Shown piece by piece: positions 1 through 12,558 of a stretch of 64,000 nucleotides of DNA. Position 1 is the stretch's first letter, and the number at the start of each line of letters is the position of its first letter. Below the pieces are notes generated by a model that saw only the letters and a list, made by a program, of their open reading frames with translations, had not been told where the DNA came from and did no database searches. Source of the stretch: Klebsormidium nitens (taxonomy: Eukaryota > Streptophyta > Klebsormidiophyceae > Klebsormidiales > Klebsormidiaceae); the NCBI GenBank assembly GCA_000708835.1, contig DF237013.1, positions 187,561 to 251,560 of the forward strand. The letters are read 5' to 3'. The position numbers and the translations under genes were made by a program.

Positions 1-1163
1 ATATCTAGAGGCCGAGCATGATATAATAAAAGTCGATGCATGCATGCGCAGTACCATGTGCATATATGCGAATAAATTATAGCGTATATATATACCGGTA
101 CTTCACGACGGTATACGTTGCATCATATACATAGACATACAAATATGCGGGACGCAGTAGCTACCATGAGGTAGATGCAATGATGTGCAGTGACATGGTA
201 TTAAGAAACATTGCCGTGCCCGCGCGCGATTTCACATATGACATGCACTGTTGGCACGCACGTACCGGGCATGCACGTACCATGGAGCACGCATGAGAGC
301 GCGCCGAGGTGCGGGATCACTCATGCACTACCGTAATGCACAATTAAAGGGGACGGTCACTGACGCGCCATGAGCCTTTCAGAAATTGATTATTGACATA
401 TGCATGTACATGTTCGTGATACCGCAGCCGCGTACGGATCTGCTGCAGGGCGTTTAGATATTATACTCTTATCGCCGGGAAGCGCGATTACATGTATTGG
501 AAAACGGGGCTGCAATTGATTATATAGGTAGGGATTCTTTTCAAGTTTATTTATCCTGTCCTTTCTATAGTCACTGACGTCAGTTGTGCCAAATATTAGT
601 CAGACCTTGATGATTATTGACTTCCTTCTAATGCTTAGCTTAGCCAAGACATTCGTCGCCAATACCCGCCAGTCCTTGCTGTTACCAGCATTCAAGGCCT
701 TCCATGCATCATTTTCCGATAATATTATGCTCCCAGGTCGCTTATTCCTGTCGAACCTTGTTGAGAGCCTACTGACCTATGTACACCGATACTAGTCAGT
801 CCTGCACAAGAAACCCATAAGCAGCAGGCTGGTCTATCAGGGTGACAACCTGCTTTGCAGACGCATTTTCACTTATTCCAACCCCCAATTGCAATGATCA
901 AATTCGCGATGCTTATAACGTAATAACACTGCTGGCCCTTTCCAATTGCTCACCCCCTTTCTCCAACTTGCCTCCACCCGTCCCTTCGCCATTGCTATAC
1001 CCTGCCCATCCAAATTGCATGTACGTATACGACCTTCAAACACTCCCTTTCGCCGCGTCCGTTCTTGCCGCAGATATGTCTCTTTCTAGCACGTTCCACG
1101 CTTAAATGAAATACCTCCCCGTAGAATTCCAGAAGCAAGTGTCCAACTCGCGACACCCCCCTT
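1..1163. other. Intergenic, 3' side of the phosphofructokinase gene
   Basis: No coding sequence that I can support. The first 300 bases are rich in short alternating purine-pyrimidine words such as GCATGC and TATATA, without a clean repeat unit. The part next to 1163 would hold the 3' UTR of the minus-strand gene. Confidence 0.6.
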
Positions 1164-4100
1164 TCAATTCGATTCAACATGGGGGGGTGAGAAGTCAGGC
1201 TGCCCGGTTGACGTCAGGCAACGGTGCCACATGCGGCTGTCGGGATCAACGTTGCGCGCCTCGCGAATGACCTCAGGGATCGGCAGGAGGCAATAGTGGG
1301 TGTTTACGAGCCCAACGGTGACACCGGTGTAGCCCCCAAACGCGGCGTGGACCTGCAGAAAAGTGTGTTGTCAGAAGCCGGAGTCTTCAAGAAGGTAGAG
1401 GCACGACAATCCCGAGGTCGCCTAGTATTTTGGTGCAAAAGCCCAGCGTCTCCGCAATCGGGGGCGCGCTCGTGACTTGCCCCTAGTAGTAACATGTGAC
1501 ATATACAATCCACAAACCCCCGAGCACCTCTGCCCTTCCCGCGCCTCACTCATAGCAGCCCAATGCTTTTGACGGGCACGGGCTTCTGAGAAGAGGTTAT
1601 GTATCTTTGAAACCAAGCTCACTCCAAGGATGCTGTGTGGAGCAAGCTACCTTCTACGCATACGAATTGAGGGCTTTCGAGTTGCCGGCCGATGTCCAAC
1701 CAAGCCCTGCAGGCTGCGTTCGCGGCAACTACTGTAGTACGGTGCTTTCGATCCCGAAGAACAGTTCTCCGACATGAGAACGGCTGCCAAGGCAGAATTA
1801 CGACTGAATAATTTCTTGCTGTACAGTTCGAACATAAACCAAGTAAACCGAGTTGCAAGTCCTGTGTACCGCCAGTACGTTGATTGCTTCTGCTGAACTG
1901 ACAATCGTGGTGCAGATTTAACACTCTGCGTGCACATGAGCAGTCGCTCAATTGAGAACCTCCTTTACAGTCGTTCAAGAAAAAAAAACCCACGAACCAG
2001 ATGCTCAGAAAAGGGGTGCAAAGCAAAACCGAGGAGCCACGCCATCGCACGCCCCAATTTCGAAAGAATGACTGGAGCTTAGGTACTGGCGCACGCACCG
2101 CATTCTGGCCCAGCACGCTGCAGAGGATGCCGTCCGAGGCGTTGGCGGGCGTGGCGCGGATCATGTATGTGGGGTCGATGTACTTGAACTCAGCCGGGAA
2201 GCCGACCTCCTTGAAGTGCTTCTTCGCCTGGAGGCACAAAGGTGAACCGTTTGGTAGAGCTTATCGTCTTGATCGTTAACTTGGTACTAATCCAAGCCTA
2301 CCTTACTAGTTTGGAAGAAGCGGAGCAGTAAGTAAGGGCAAGACGAACGGACAAATCTTCGAGAACTTTGGGGCAGACTTTGGGATAGAAGGTGGGTCAG
2401 ATTGTCAAACCTGGGAGATCGAAGGATACCAATCACCATAACGTCACCACGACACCGCACGCTATCACGAATCATTTCCCAATATTCGCGAGGATGGGGT
2501 TGCCCGACGCGTCAGTGCCTCCCTCCCTAGCCGTCAAATCTCAAAGACTTCAAGCGCAAGCCCCAAACCTTCCGTGACGTCAGCACGAACCCACACCTGC
2601 TTGACGAACCACTGGCCACTGTGCGCCAGGATCGAATTGCCCGACGCGTCGGTGCCCCCCTATCCGCCACCAAATCGCAATCATCACAAACCTGGACCCC
2701 AAACCTTCTATGACATCAGCACGATCCCGCACCTGCTTGACGAACCACTGCCCAATATCTGCGAGGATTGGGTTGCCCGACGCGTCGGTGCCCCCCTCCC
2801 CCGCCACCAGGTCCTGCCCGGCCCCCTCCGCAATCACCACCAGGCAGTGGCCCTTGCGGTTGATCACCGTCTTCATGTGCTCATAAACGCCGTTGGGGCC
2901 GTCCAGGCTGAAATGCACCTGCAGGATCAGGGTGGCTGACGTCAGCACTCGCCCCTGGTGACGTCAAGCAAGTGAACAGCGCGCCTGCTCGAAGGAGCGA
3001 TCTGCTCGGGTCAGCAGCCGTCGGCAGTGGAGTCAGGTAAATGAGCGAGGATTAGTACAGGCCGCTAGGGTTTTCCAAGCGGAAGTATCAGTTTGCGGGG
3101 GGCTTTGCTCACGTCGACAACGGTTTAAAGTGGCTTGATGCAAGCAAGAGAAAGTGAAACCTGCTGTTTGAGACCTCTCCGGAACGCAATTGCTGAAGGA
3201 TGATCCTGAGGTGTGCTGCGCTCTGCAAGGATATTACAAAAGTGAGCGGGTATGAGCGAGCGCTGGTGCCAAAAGTACCTGGAAAGGGCGATGCTGACGT
3301 TGAAAGCGGCCTGTAATGACTTCAGAACGCTTGCTTAGCACTTGTGATGCAGAACGAGCGCAAAGGGTAAAAAGGACAAGCAAGGGTGTGTCTGCAAGGT
3401 CCAAGAGCCGGTTGCCTTTGTTTATGCATGGAGCAACGGAAAATGATCTGATTATTTGAAGGGTTCTATGCAGCTGCGAGAAGACAACGGGATTGAGGGG
3501 GGTATAATGCATGGATGACCACTGCTTTCGCAGAGAACTTGATAAAAGATTGACGAGGTGTACACAAACAAAAAGCCAGATGAAGACGAAACAAACGAAA
3601 GGAAGTCATGTCTGTCCAGCCCAAAACGGAGAGAAAACAGGAGTCAGGTGCTGACCTCAGGGATCAAGCAGCAGTCGACTTGACCGCTGGCCAGGCTGGC
3701 GTACATTGCAATGAAACCTGACTGCCTGCCCATGAGCTTCACAACTCCGACGCCGTGGTAAGCCGACGCGGCTTCGATGTACGCGGCTTTGATGGCCCTC
3801 TGTACGAACCAGAACGCGACACGTGTCAGAGGAAAAGCAGGAGCACTTTGGAGACGGCGAGCTGCGAACGTGCACGTGAAGGTTCTCGACAGTGCTCTGA
3901 TCAAAAAGCGAGACGATCACGACATGCAATGACCACTTTTAGAAGACTCAACTGCGACCCTCGGATGTTTCGCCGTTGAAAGGATGGAGACAGCCGAGCA
4001 AGGGTGAAAGCATCTGAGACTGTTTTACTTAGAATGTTGAAGAGCTCTGTGCAAATCGAAGCCCGGAAGTCGTCAATTTTACGGCAATTTTACGGCAGGT

Positions 4101-7100
4101 ATGGAAGGACCGCTGACCTGTGCCTCCTCGACCGCTGTGTCGAACCCGAAGGTTTTGTCCATCAGCAGAATGTCGTTGTCGATCGTCTTGGGCTGCAACA
4201 GAGGGACAGGAGTACGTCCGGTTTCAGGATTTCGAGCTCGAGGGTCACGTCGGGTTGGCGCAGCATCAAGCATGCAACACGATTTGAACAGCAAAGCCGT
4301 CGTTTCAAACTTTATTTCTGTGTGCGCAAACAGGTCTGGGAAGGTGGCTCTCTGGGAGGATTGTATCAAGCGCACTGACGTTGGACACAGCAAGACGCGC
4401 AGTCCTGTCTTCATGGGCTTGCTGTGAAACTACAATGAGCTAACTCCTGGCTATGATTAGGTGGCAAGGCAGGAGGACGGGCCATGACCTTTATCCGGCT
4501 CTTCTTAGTCCAAGTCAAGAGACTCGAAGGCTGTAAAGCATTGGCCGGACGCAAGCTCACCACTCCGACAACCGCGACCTTGAGCTTGCGCTTGAAGCAC
4601 TCCTGGTGGATCGCCATTGCCCCGGCGTGCGACCCGTTGCCACCAATAACGAACAGCATGTTTGTGCCGCGCTTCTGTACGGTGAGGAATGGACACCGGT
4701 TACGGGCTCAACACAGGGATCCAAGTCGGGTCTTACTGACAGTGTCAACAACTTGCCGCGCTTCAGAAGGGGGGGATTGGTCCCCGGAAGGATGCAAAAC
4801 GGGTGTTCGATGATGATGTCAACAAATAACGAAGGGGTTGCTTTCGAGTAATTGTGTCGAGCACTTGTCGCAGTGCGCCCCTGCTGTGTGGGAGGAGACT
4901 TAAGGGGACAGAAGCGCCTTCCGTGGTTGTAGGGAGGATTCAATCAACCGACAACTCTTTCCACCAACCAAAAGCTTCCGTTTGAGAGAAAGCACAAGTC
5001 GTACAGAAACAGACCACCTATTGGACGTTGTGGAAAAAGCAACAACCGACTGCCAAAGCGTCTGCTTAAACATGAATCAATTGCAATCTGCTTACCTCGA
5101 TGTTATCCACAATCTCAGACGTCTTGCTGTTTCCACGGGACGACCCCAGAATGCTGCCGCCCATCAGGTGGATTGTCGCCACCGATTGAGGGGTCAACTG
5201 CAAGGAGGCACGTGGCAAGATGTAAACGACGGCTTCTCTGTGTGATCCACACTGCAAGCTTTCAATGTGTATCCAGATTCTCGTGATTTCAAACCCTTGC
5301 CACGAAGCCCAGAAAGTAGACGCGTCAGACTGCGACGCACCGACTCCCCAAAGAAGTCCTCAGCGAGCACTGTGACTTGTACGTGTTTGAATCCGAGTGA
5401 TTCCGGCGGTCATGCTCGATGAGACCAAGAATGCAAGCCTTTGATGGCAGGGAAGCCGTAGGGATCGAAGCAGCGATTGGACGAGCTGATGGGGTTTGAA
5501 AAAACCTGCTTGTAGATCACATCACATGTCACACTCTGAAGAGCAGTGGTTACAAGCTAATCATTGACTGTGCTATATTTTGAGATAACCAGGTCTCTCT
5601 GGCAATTTTTCAGAGGAAAACAGGTACAGGGTAGCTAGCCTTACGTCAATGTCTCTGATTTTCTCGTCGATGAAGCCCTTGTAACCATAAGCGATGCCCT
5701 TCACGTCGGTGACACCGTAGGTTGTCAGAGTCAGCGCAATCTGCAACGATTCGAAGCGCTGAGACTCTGGTTGTGAAAACAAAAGGGGAAAGATCGCAGA
5801 ATTGATGTAGGATGTAGGGTAGATAAGGTACTTGTGAGGAGAGTAGGCGGATGGAAGGCTGCATTCGGATACAACCATTTTCGGCATGCCAAGAGTGCCT
5901 ACTGTTATGAGAGCCAAGGCCATTTTTCCAATCTACTGCTCCTCAGGATTTTCGTGTTTCTCAAAACATCCCGCCGACCTCTATTCATTCTCATAACCTG
6001 ACTCTAGCTGAGTATCCTCCACTCGACCACCCTCAGATCAGAAGCTCTGCAAAGTAGCCACTCATGCTGAAGTGTCCACAACTCTGGCACAGTCAATCGG
6101 TGGAAGCAATCAAAAATGTGCCGTTCATGGGGGCCCCATTTTGACGAACAGTCCAGGCACAAGCAATCGAAACTCCAATGGAAACCACCATCAGGTGTTC
6201 AATAAGCGCAAGGTTTACAATTTCTTGTCGAAGGAAGGGCATTGGCAACAAAAGCACACGAATAATTGGGATTGCGTGCTTACCTGCCGGATGACGTCGT
6301 TCAAGCCGGGGCACAGACCTGCAGGGTGCACAAAACAACCGAAGCTGAGTAGACTACTTGTATGGTTTATTCGACTTGTTGATCCTTCTGAACGGCCTTT
6401 CAGCCAAGTACACCTAGAAACACAAGCTCTCAATAAGGACGAGGGACCAGCTTTCACTTTTGCTGCCAGTCCAGTGGACGTACCAACGAGCATCTGCCTT
6501 CGGTAAGATCCATGATTATGATACTATTAGCACTGACCAGTAGTATGTTACTCCATAAGTTCTACCAACAGGACTTAGAAGGTGTTGGTAACTCGGTCGA
6601 AATGGACGTAACCGGTCCGCAAAGGAATCCGGCGAGCTATATATGCCCTTGCTGAGCATCTTCTGAACAAGTCAGAGTGCTTGGATGCCTAGAACTTCAA
6701 GCAAAGAGTCTATAACTATATCAGACCAACAGTGACCTCCTCTTCCTGCTATTGCAAGGTCAAAACTGCTCTCTTTCCTTGAATCAGTCCTGAATATTGG
6801 CTTTACACTTCCTCAACGTTGACCATTCTTAGGGCGCCAATAGTGTTTACTCATTTCAAAAGTTTGGAAGGAGTCAATCTATGCTGAGTTGGACTGCGTT
6901 TCTTCAGGGGGTTCAGCTATTTCATACAGTCGATCTATGCAGAGAAACCAGGAAGGTTGCGGTTCCCTCGAGAACGACACTGCAAAATGGATCAAAGCCG
7001 CTCTGAAGCGAGCCGTAGATTACCTCCACAGGTGACGATAGCAGCATTCACCTCTGTAGGCTCAAAGTAGATGTGGGACCGCGGCCCTGCTCTACTTAGC

Positions 7101-9332
7101 CTGCACTTGAACACAGGAATCGCTCAAGCGTCTAGATCGTGTGCATTTTGCAAGGCTTTGAGTGCGGCAATTACGAACTTATCATCACGTGCACACATGA
7201 TCGGCAAGTCCTTGACCACCTGGTTGTAAGTGAACAATTCTTATACATGGCTGGACAAGAGACGGCTCTCAGTGTTCCGTTCAAGACAGAACAACTCTTT
7301 CGAATGTCTCAAACGCGCTCAGTTGGTGCGAGCGCTATGTTCTTCAGATGCTTTGCGCATCATTGCAAGTTTCTGGAGTCGTGCGCCCTTCTAAGCGAAG
7401 CCTAAATCTCACAAAGAGAACCAAGGCATGCCTACTGTAGTGGACCAGGGCCTCCAATAAACTATGATCAGAGTGGTGTTCGCAGTCTGAGATGCCAAGA
7501 TATCATGAGAGTCAAATGCTCACCACCAGTGCTCAAAAGTGCAATCATCGTTCAAGCACTCTGCACCTGATGAGCTAGCGTGCGCATAACGGATAACCTG
7601 CATAGAAAGGACTTGAGTTTGTCCCCCCAAAATGTCGCTGAGGGTAAGCTTCCTGCTTCAAATTTGGACCCCAACAGACCTCCTGATAATTATACTGGCT
7701 AGAGATTGGAAGGTTTACCGTGATGCCTTGCATCAACCTGTCAATACCGTAGCACCATCTGAGTGGCAGCTTGCTCCATTATACTAAACAGGTGTACGTG
7801 ATGAACTCTTAAGTCCCTGTGTCAATCAGGGGGCTTCCTTTTGCGAGGAACTTTTTCCTTTGAAGTCAGTTGAAGATCTAAGAAGGCAATTGCTCTATGC
7901 TGGAAGCAGAAGGGTTGCAAGAACGAATACGTCCAAGTGATCTCATGAGCACAGATACTCATAAGGATATGAATCTTTCACATCTTGTATTGTTTAAGGA
8001 CAGCACCGAAAATATCCACAAGGAGGCTGTTTCTTCTTCCACCTCGACCCTGAGGTTTTGCATGTTAAAGTATCAGGAATCGAATTTGAGCGAGGAAGTT
8101 CACCTTAAGGAGCACGCGGTCCCTGTCATCAACAAACATCTTGCCGAGTTCCTTAGCGCGCAGGGGACCTTGGACATTGCCTCGGATGAGGCAGCTGCAT
8201 AAGATCGAACTTTTTTCCTCTCATGATCTTTTCAAACGTCTCCTTGAGAGCTGTCATAATGTTTGGCATATGTTGCTTATTGGTTGGATTCCAAAGGCTC
8301 GCATATGACAAATGGAGAGGCAGCGAAGGGACTGAAATGGAGGGAACTACATCAAGGAAGAGGCAACTTGATTTTCTATCTGGGGGTTGAAGAGCATGCA
8401 AAGTTTGGCCTTTCATCATGCGAATACGAATTGAGAAGAATCCAAAATTGAGGCATCCGAAGGTTTTAGGAAACTCATCATTGACCAGATTAAACATGCA
8501 AGTGATCTCTGTGCAAAGAGTGTCGATCTTCATAAGAAGCTTCCCGTTCGCCAGCATTGGCCTGGGCTTACAATTGTCAGCACTAGAAGGAGAAAATATT
8601 GTGGTTATGTTAGGAGGCTTTTGTGTTGACATCATGAATTTCAAAAAGTGAGCGACCAAAGAGTCAAATTGAACTTGGAATAGCACTTTATGGGTAATTG
8701 AATCCTGATTGTTGCAGAATGTGGCAGCGATCTGAGCTTCATCCACCCTCAGTTGGTAAGTTCAGTCCAGGAAAATGCTGATTGATCCTGGAACCAACCC
8801 AGGGAACATCAGATTCTAGCTCAGATGTGACCAGAGTCTCCACATCGGAACCCCGTCTGCTGATTGTTTTTACGAATGCTTACCTTGATTTTGTTGAGAA
8901 GGTCGAGTACTTGGGTACAATGTCAGGGAACAGATCTGTAATGTGCGGCAATCTGAACCGTTCGTTGCTCTTCTTCAGGCCTGGCATGTCTGGGGGGTCC
9001 TCATCAAAGCTGTAAGCGGTGCCATTGGTTTCAATCGTGCTCTCCAGCGGCTGTCCTATGCTGACTGCCATTGTCAAACCCTCTCCAGCCTCACCACTAT
9101 TGCGCCGCAGACCTTGGCCAACAAATGCAGATGCCAAGCTTCCCTGACAGCGCTTTGATCTAAGCACACGATGGCTTCGAGTAAAACCTTTGCTGACTGG
9201 TAATTGCCAATCAGGTTTTGCAGGCGCCCGACAAGCTTCTGTGTTGCGTCTGACGTTCTGAAGCTCGCCAGATGTGTTGATCGCATGAGCAGTGGGCTGA
9301 CAGAGGCACGTCAACTGGGTGATGCTGGTCAT
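1164..9332 (-). CDS. PFK: ATP-dependent 6-phosphofructokinase, plant plastid type
   Basis: Phosphorylates fructose-6-phosphate to the 1,6-bisphosphate in glycolysis. Exons read on the minus strand: 9332-8884, 7091-7024, 6318-6284 (35 nt), 5740-5645, 5197-5096, 4674-4561, 4192-4118, 3799-3656, 2918-2733, 2227-2099, 1352-1164. All phases agree and give 528 residues. Visible motifs in order: [135 protein letters not shown] and a C-terminal [12 protein letters not shown], not GGDD, argues for ATP over pyrophosphate. The first exon adds about 125 residues before LPHITD. They are rich in Ser, Arg and Thr with few acids early on, as in a chloroplast transit peptide. Plant homologues have about 40 more residues between LPHITD and RAGPR, so one or more exons in 7092-8883 are probably missing here. 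The enzyme identity is sure; plastid location is inferred. Confidence 0.94.
2420..2690 (-). repeat. Two decayed tandem copies of a PFK exon 3' edge
   Basis: The exon at 2918-2733 ends in a stretch encoding [20 protein letters not shown] followed by the donor. The same stretch plus the adjoining intron recurs at about 2556-2690 and, more worn, at about 2420-2555, in the downstream intron, with a unit near 130 bp. The nearer copy still reads GTDASGN, GQWFVKQ and keeps a CAG|GTG donor, but has an upstream in-frame stop. These are non-coding exon fossils. Confidence 0.85.
7092..8883 (-). other. Long first PFK intron or unresolved exons
   Basis: This 1.8 kb separates the first located exon from the one encoding RAGPR. 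The flanking phases are compatible with direct splicing (AG|A, Arg). The protein would then lack the family segment before RAGPR. Exon-like pieces on the minus strand include one near 8746-8690 reading [10 protein letters not shown] and one near 7602-7530 with good splice signals, but neither matches the expected GVHFRR motif. Open frames at 7897-8202 (+) and 8153-8746 (-) are not recognisable. Confidence 0.45.
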
Positions 9333-12300
9333 TGTCACCCTCCCTGAATGAATCAGCGGTGTTGGTGCAAGCAGCTGAAGGGGCCAACTTTGATCTGCCC
9401 CCCCACTGCCTCCGAGAGTGAGATCTGCACGCCAATTGCTCCCAAACCAGACAAAGAATTGGATCTGAAGCACACTGCACCACCCGGAAGGCACAAACAG
9501 CCGCGCTTCAGGCGAATTCACGTGAACGATCTGCTGTCATTCTGCAGTGAACTTTGAAATTGAAGCATTTGAAGAGCTTGGGGTAAATTGAGAAGCTGCG
9601 CTTCTTCTCGGAGATATCTATGTTCACGTGATCCGCTTCTGCCACGTGAACGAGCCGGCCGGGTGTTAGGCCCGGTCTGAAGTTATTGCCTTCCGGGGGT
9701 TTGTAGAAAGTTATTCGGTGCTACAAATGTGCCCGGATGTGAAGCCCGGATGCAAGTAGCCGGCCACAGCCTCAGGCCGGCATCACATTCGGGACGCCTG
9801 ACACATGCAATCATTACTTCCACCTGACCTCAGCTAGCTGAGCAGCGATACACGTTACTGATAGTGAATACAAAGGTGGCCAGCTATAGCCTTTAATAGG
9901 GCTGAAACTTTTCAGTACGTTGTAGAGAGCGGAGAGGTTTGCTGCAGTGTTTCAGAAGGTAGGCGCCAGCTACAGTAGCAGCAAGAGGCGCCAATGCCCC
10001 GGGCCGTTAGTAGCTGGAATGCTCATTGGAGCTAGACCACTGCATTCCGAAAGCTGTCCAGTAGTACTATCTGAGTACTTCGGCTCAGTGCCGTTTTTAA
10101 TATCAAGGAAGTCCGTTTGAGTATCGATTGGATGTTCCGGTGAGCAGGTGAGCGCTATGTTCTGCATTCGTATGCGGCTGCATCTGACACCTACAGGAGC
10201 TATACCAATCCTGTAGCTATGCACTTGTGGACCCTATAAGACCCGATCAGTTATTAGATACAATCATATTATGAAATTCAAGGACGTAGATTCAAACATG
10301 AGCTCGTGAGGCGCCCGAGGGCTCCTCGCTGAACTTCAACTCCCTTCCAGCCCCACGAACTTTCAATAGGTACGTCGAAAGGGGCTTTTGAATAATCAGT
10401 CGATGGAAAGGCGCTTTTGAAGTGCTCCATTCAACCCGAATCATGGAGTGCGGCAGCACTATCTTGTCTCAACAATCTTGGCGTCTTTTCTCTTGGGAGA
10501 AGACGCCAAATCTTGACTCTGCTCGAACGCTGGATTGTTGGCACAAAAGCACCGTTGAAAAGCACAGGAGCTGATGGTTCAACATACAAACACAAGCCAG
10601 AGACGTTTTAAAGAAACGGCTAGTGAAGCACTCACAGGAGCGAGGTCTGCTTAAAGTGTTCAACTTGCAGACCCAATACTGTTTCGAGTGGCTGCATATT
10701 CCTTGAAACCTAGTTTTTCCTTGGACTTTGTGCACGCCGTCCGGCGACGAGGGTGGTCGAAAACCTTAAGCGAGCTCACTAGCTCGTTTGCGTGGAGGCT
10801 TTCAAAGCGCACGCCGTGATAGAGAAGAAGGTCTGCTTCAACGAGTGAGAGCCGGGCGAGCGACAACGACCAACCCACCAATCCCACTTAAACATCCCCG
10901 AACGAAGGCTGTGGACCCCTTCGGTACCTATGTGACGAAGTGACTAATCGACAGTAACCTGAACAGGAACTACGCGCGTATGGAATTACCCGATCTAATT
11001 CCGCCTGAGTCGTGCTCTGTTTCGGGATGGGCACGATCCAGTCAGTACTCTTTGTGGGCCGGCACTTGCGTCACTCGATCTGTCATCAGCCCCACGGCTT
11101 TGTTGACTCAGCTGATCAGCCGCCAGTGCTCCAAGGAAATCCCCTTTCAAAAGGCCATTGGAACCATAGTGCTCTACACGGGGGCTCACCGTTTCTAGCT
11201 CGTCACTTTCCGGCTCGCTCGACGCTCGCTCGACGGGACCAGGGGTTGCATACACACATGCATCAGCGAAGGGAGCAACTTCCCGCTACTGACTCATGCA
11301 GTGTGATCTGCTCACTAGAATGCATTCTCGACCAAGTTTGTCATTATAGATCTTGCACTAGCGCGCGTGCGTTCCACGTTGGGTTCGAAACGAAGTCCAT
11401 GTTTGGACCTAGAAGCACGCATGCATGAGCTAGCTATTTGGTCGTTATCCATCATGTAGGGAAAGGTAGATGCTTCAAATCACATGCACACGGTCCTGAG
11501 TTGGAGGGGGATTGAAATTGACGGTCCCTTGCGGAGGAATTCCGCAACCGATCAGGGCTGAAGACTGAATTGCTGCTCCGACCTTTAGGGTCAGCCCATG
11601 GCGGACGGACCATCATTGCGAGCAACCGCTGTCGAGGAATCGAGGATCCGGGCCAAGTCCGAAGCTCACATGAAGTAATGCATTAGCATGGCAACAGAAA
11701 CAAATTCTAGGAGGAACAGTTCTTGGTTCCAATCTGCAGTGTTGTGCCGCCGCGGCCTCCATGCAGTGACTTCTCTGCGCCCGCTAACCGCGTCCGACTG
11801 CTTGTGTCGTAATTGGCTTGCACGCGTGCTGTCTGCACTTTACCATGAAGACTTGTCCTATTCACTACAGTTTAAGCACTTACTCAGACAGAAGCAACTC
11901 CTATGAGAAACTACCAGAATTCTGATCTTACAGGATATTGCAACTGGGATCAAGGGCCCGCATGGATATTTTAGTATTCAAGCGCATTCAATCATCAAAC
12001 CAGTCTTTGGCTTATACAGCCCGCCGTCTATTTGTTCGCGGCTCCAATCTACCGAAGCACGCTGCTGATCAGTGTTTGGGTTCAACTAAATCTAGCTTTG
12101 CCAAAACTTGTGACGCGCGCGAAGGACTTCTAAGTAACCTAACGTTATTCGGCTCTGTCAATCCATCGTTATCAGAGTATTTTGGTTCGTCTCCGGCTGG
12201 AGCTCACAGTACGCTCACTCTAGCTACGCCATAAATTTGATATGGGTTCAACACACAAGTGAAAACATGTCCTAACGTACATCCTACGATCACTGGCGAT

Positions 12301-12558
12301 CAAACGATCAGTTCAGTGCAAACAACCACAGACCTTGACTGGGTTTTTCTGTATTGACTGCTCGAAAGTGCACACCACAGTATAATACACAAGCCGGCCT
12401 CTTTTGCCGTCTAGAACCTGCGTCTATCTCCCACTTTCCGGTCACCTCATTCCTAGGCGTGCCGAGGCACTCTAACACCAAGTGACATTACGCCACGCGC
12501 TGTCCGTTATTCCGCTATTCCATTGATGGCGTGCTCCGCTCCAGTTCCGAGTGCAAAC
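9333..12558. other. Intergenic spacer between PFK and MYB
   Basis: No supported gene. The 5' flank of PFK (9333-9600) is expected to hold its promoter. About 9640-9790 contains several CCCGG/GGCCGG words (for example CCCGGATG twice), without a clear unit. The rest is unremarkable unique sequence. The last part would contain the 3' UTR of the minus-strand MYB gene. Confidence 0.5.

Noticed and set aside
2475-2690. Copies of the PFK exon considered as mutually exclusive alternative exons
   Set aside because: Both carry stops or lack an acceptor, so they cannot replace the real exon without breaking the protein.
7897-8202. 101-codon plus-strand open frame
   Set aside because: Unrecognisable, inside the PFK intron, no supporting splice or homology signal.
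8153-8746. 197-codon minus-strand open frame in the first PFK intron
   Set aside because: Starts with a plausible [10 protein letters not shown] stretch, but the rest has no recognisable motif or splice logic, and it does not continue into PFK.
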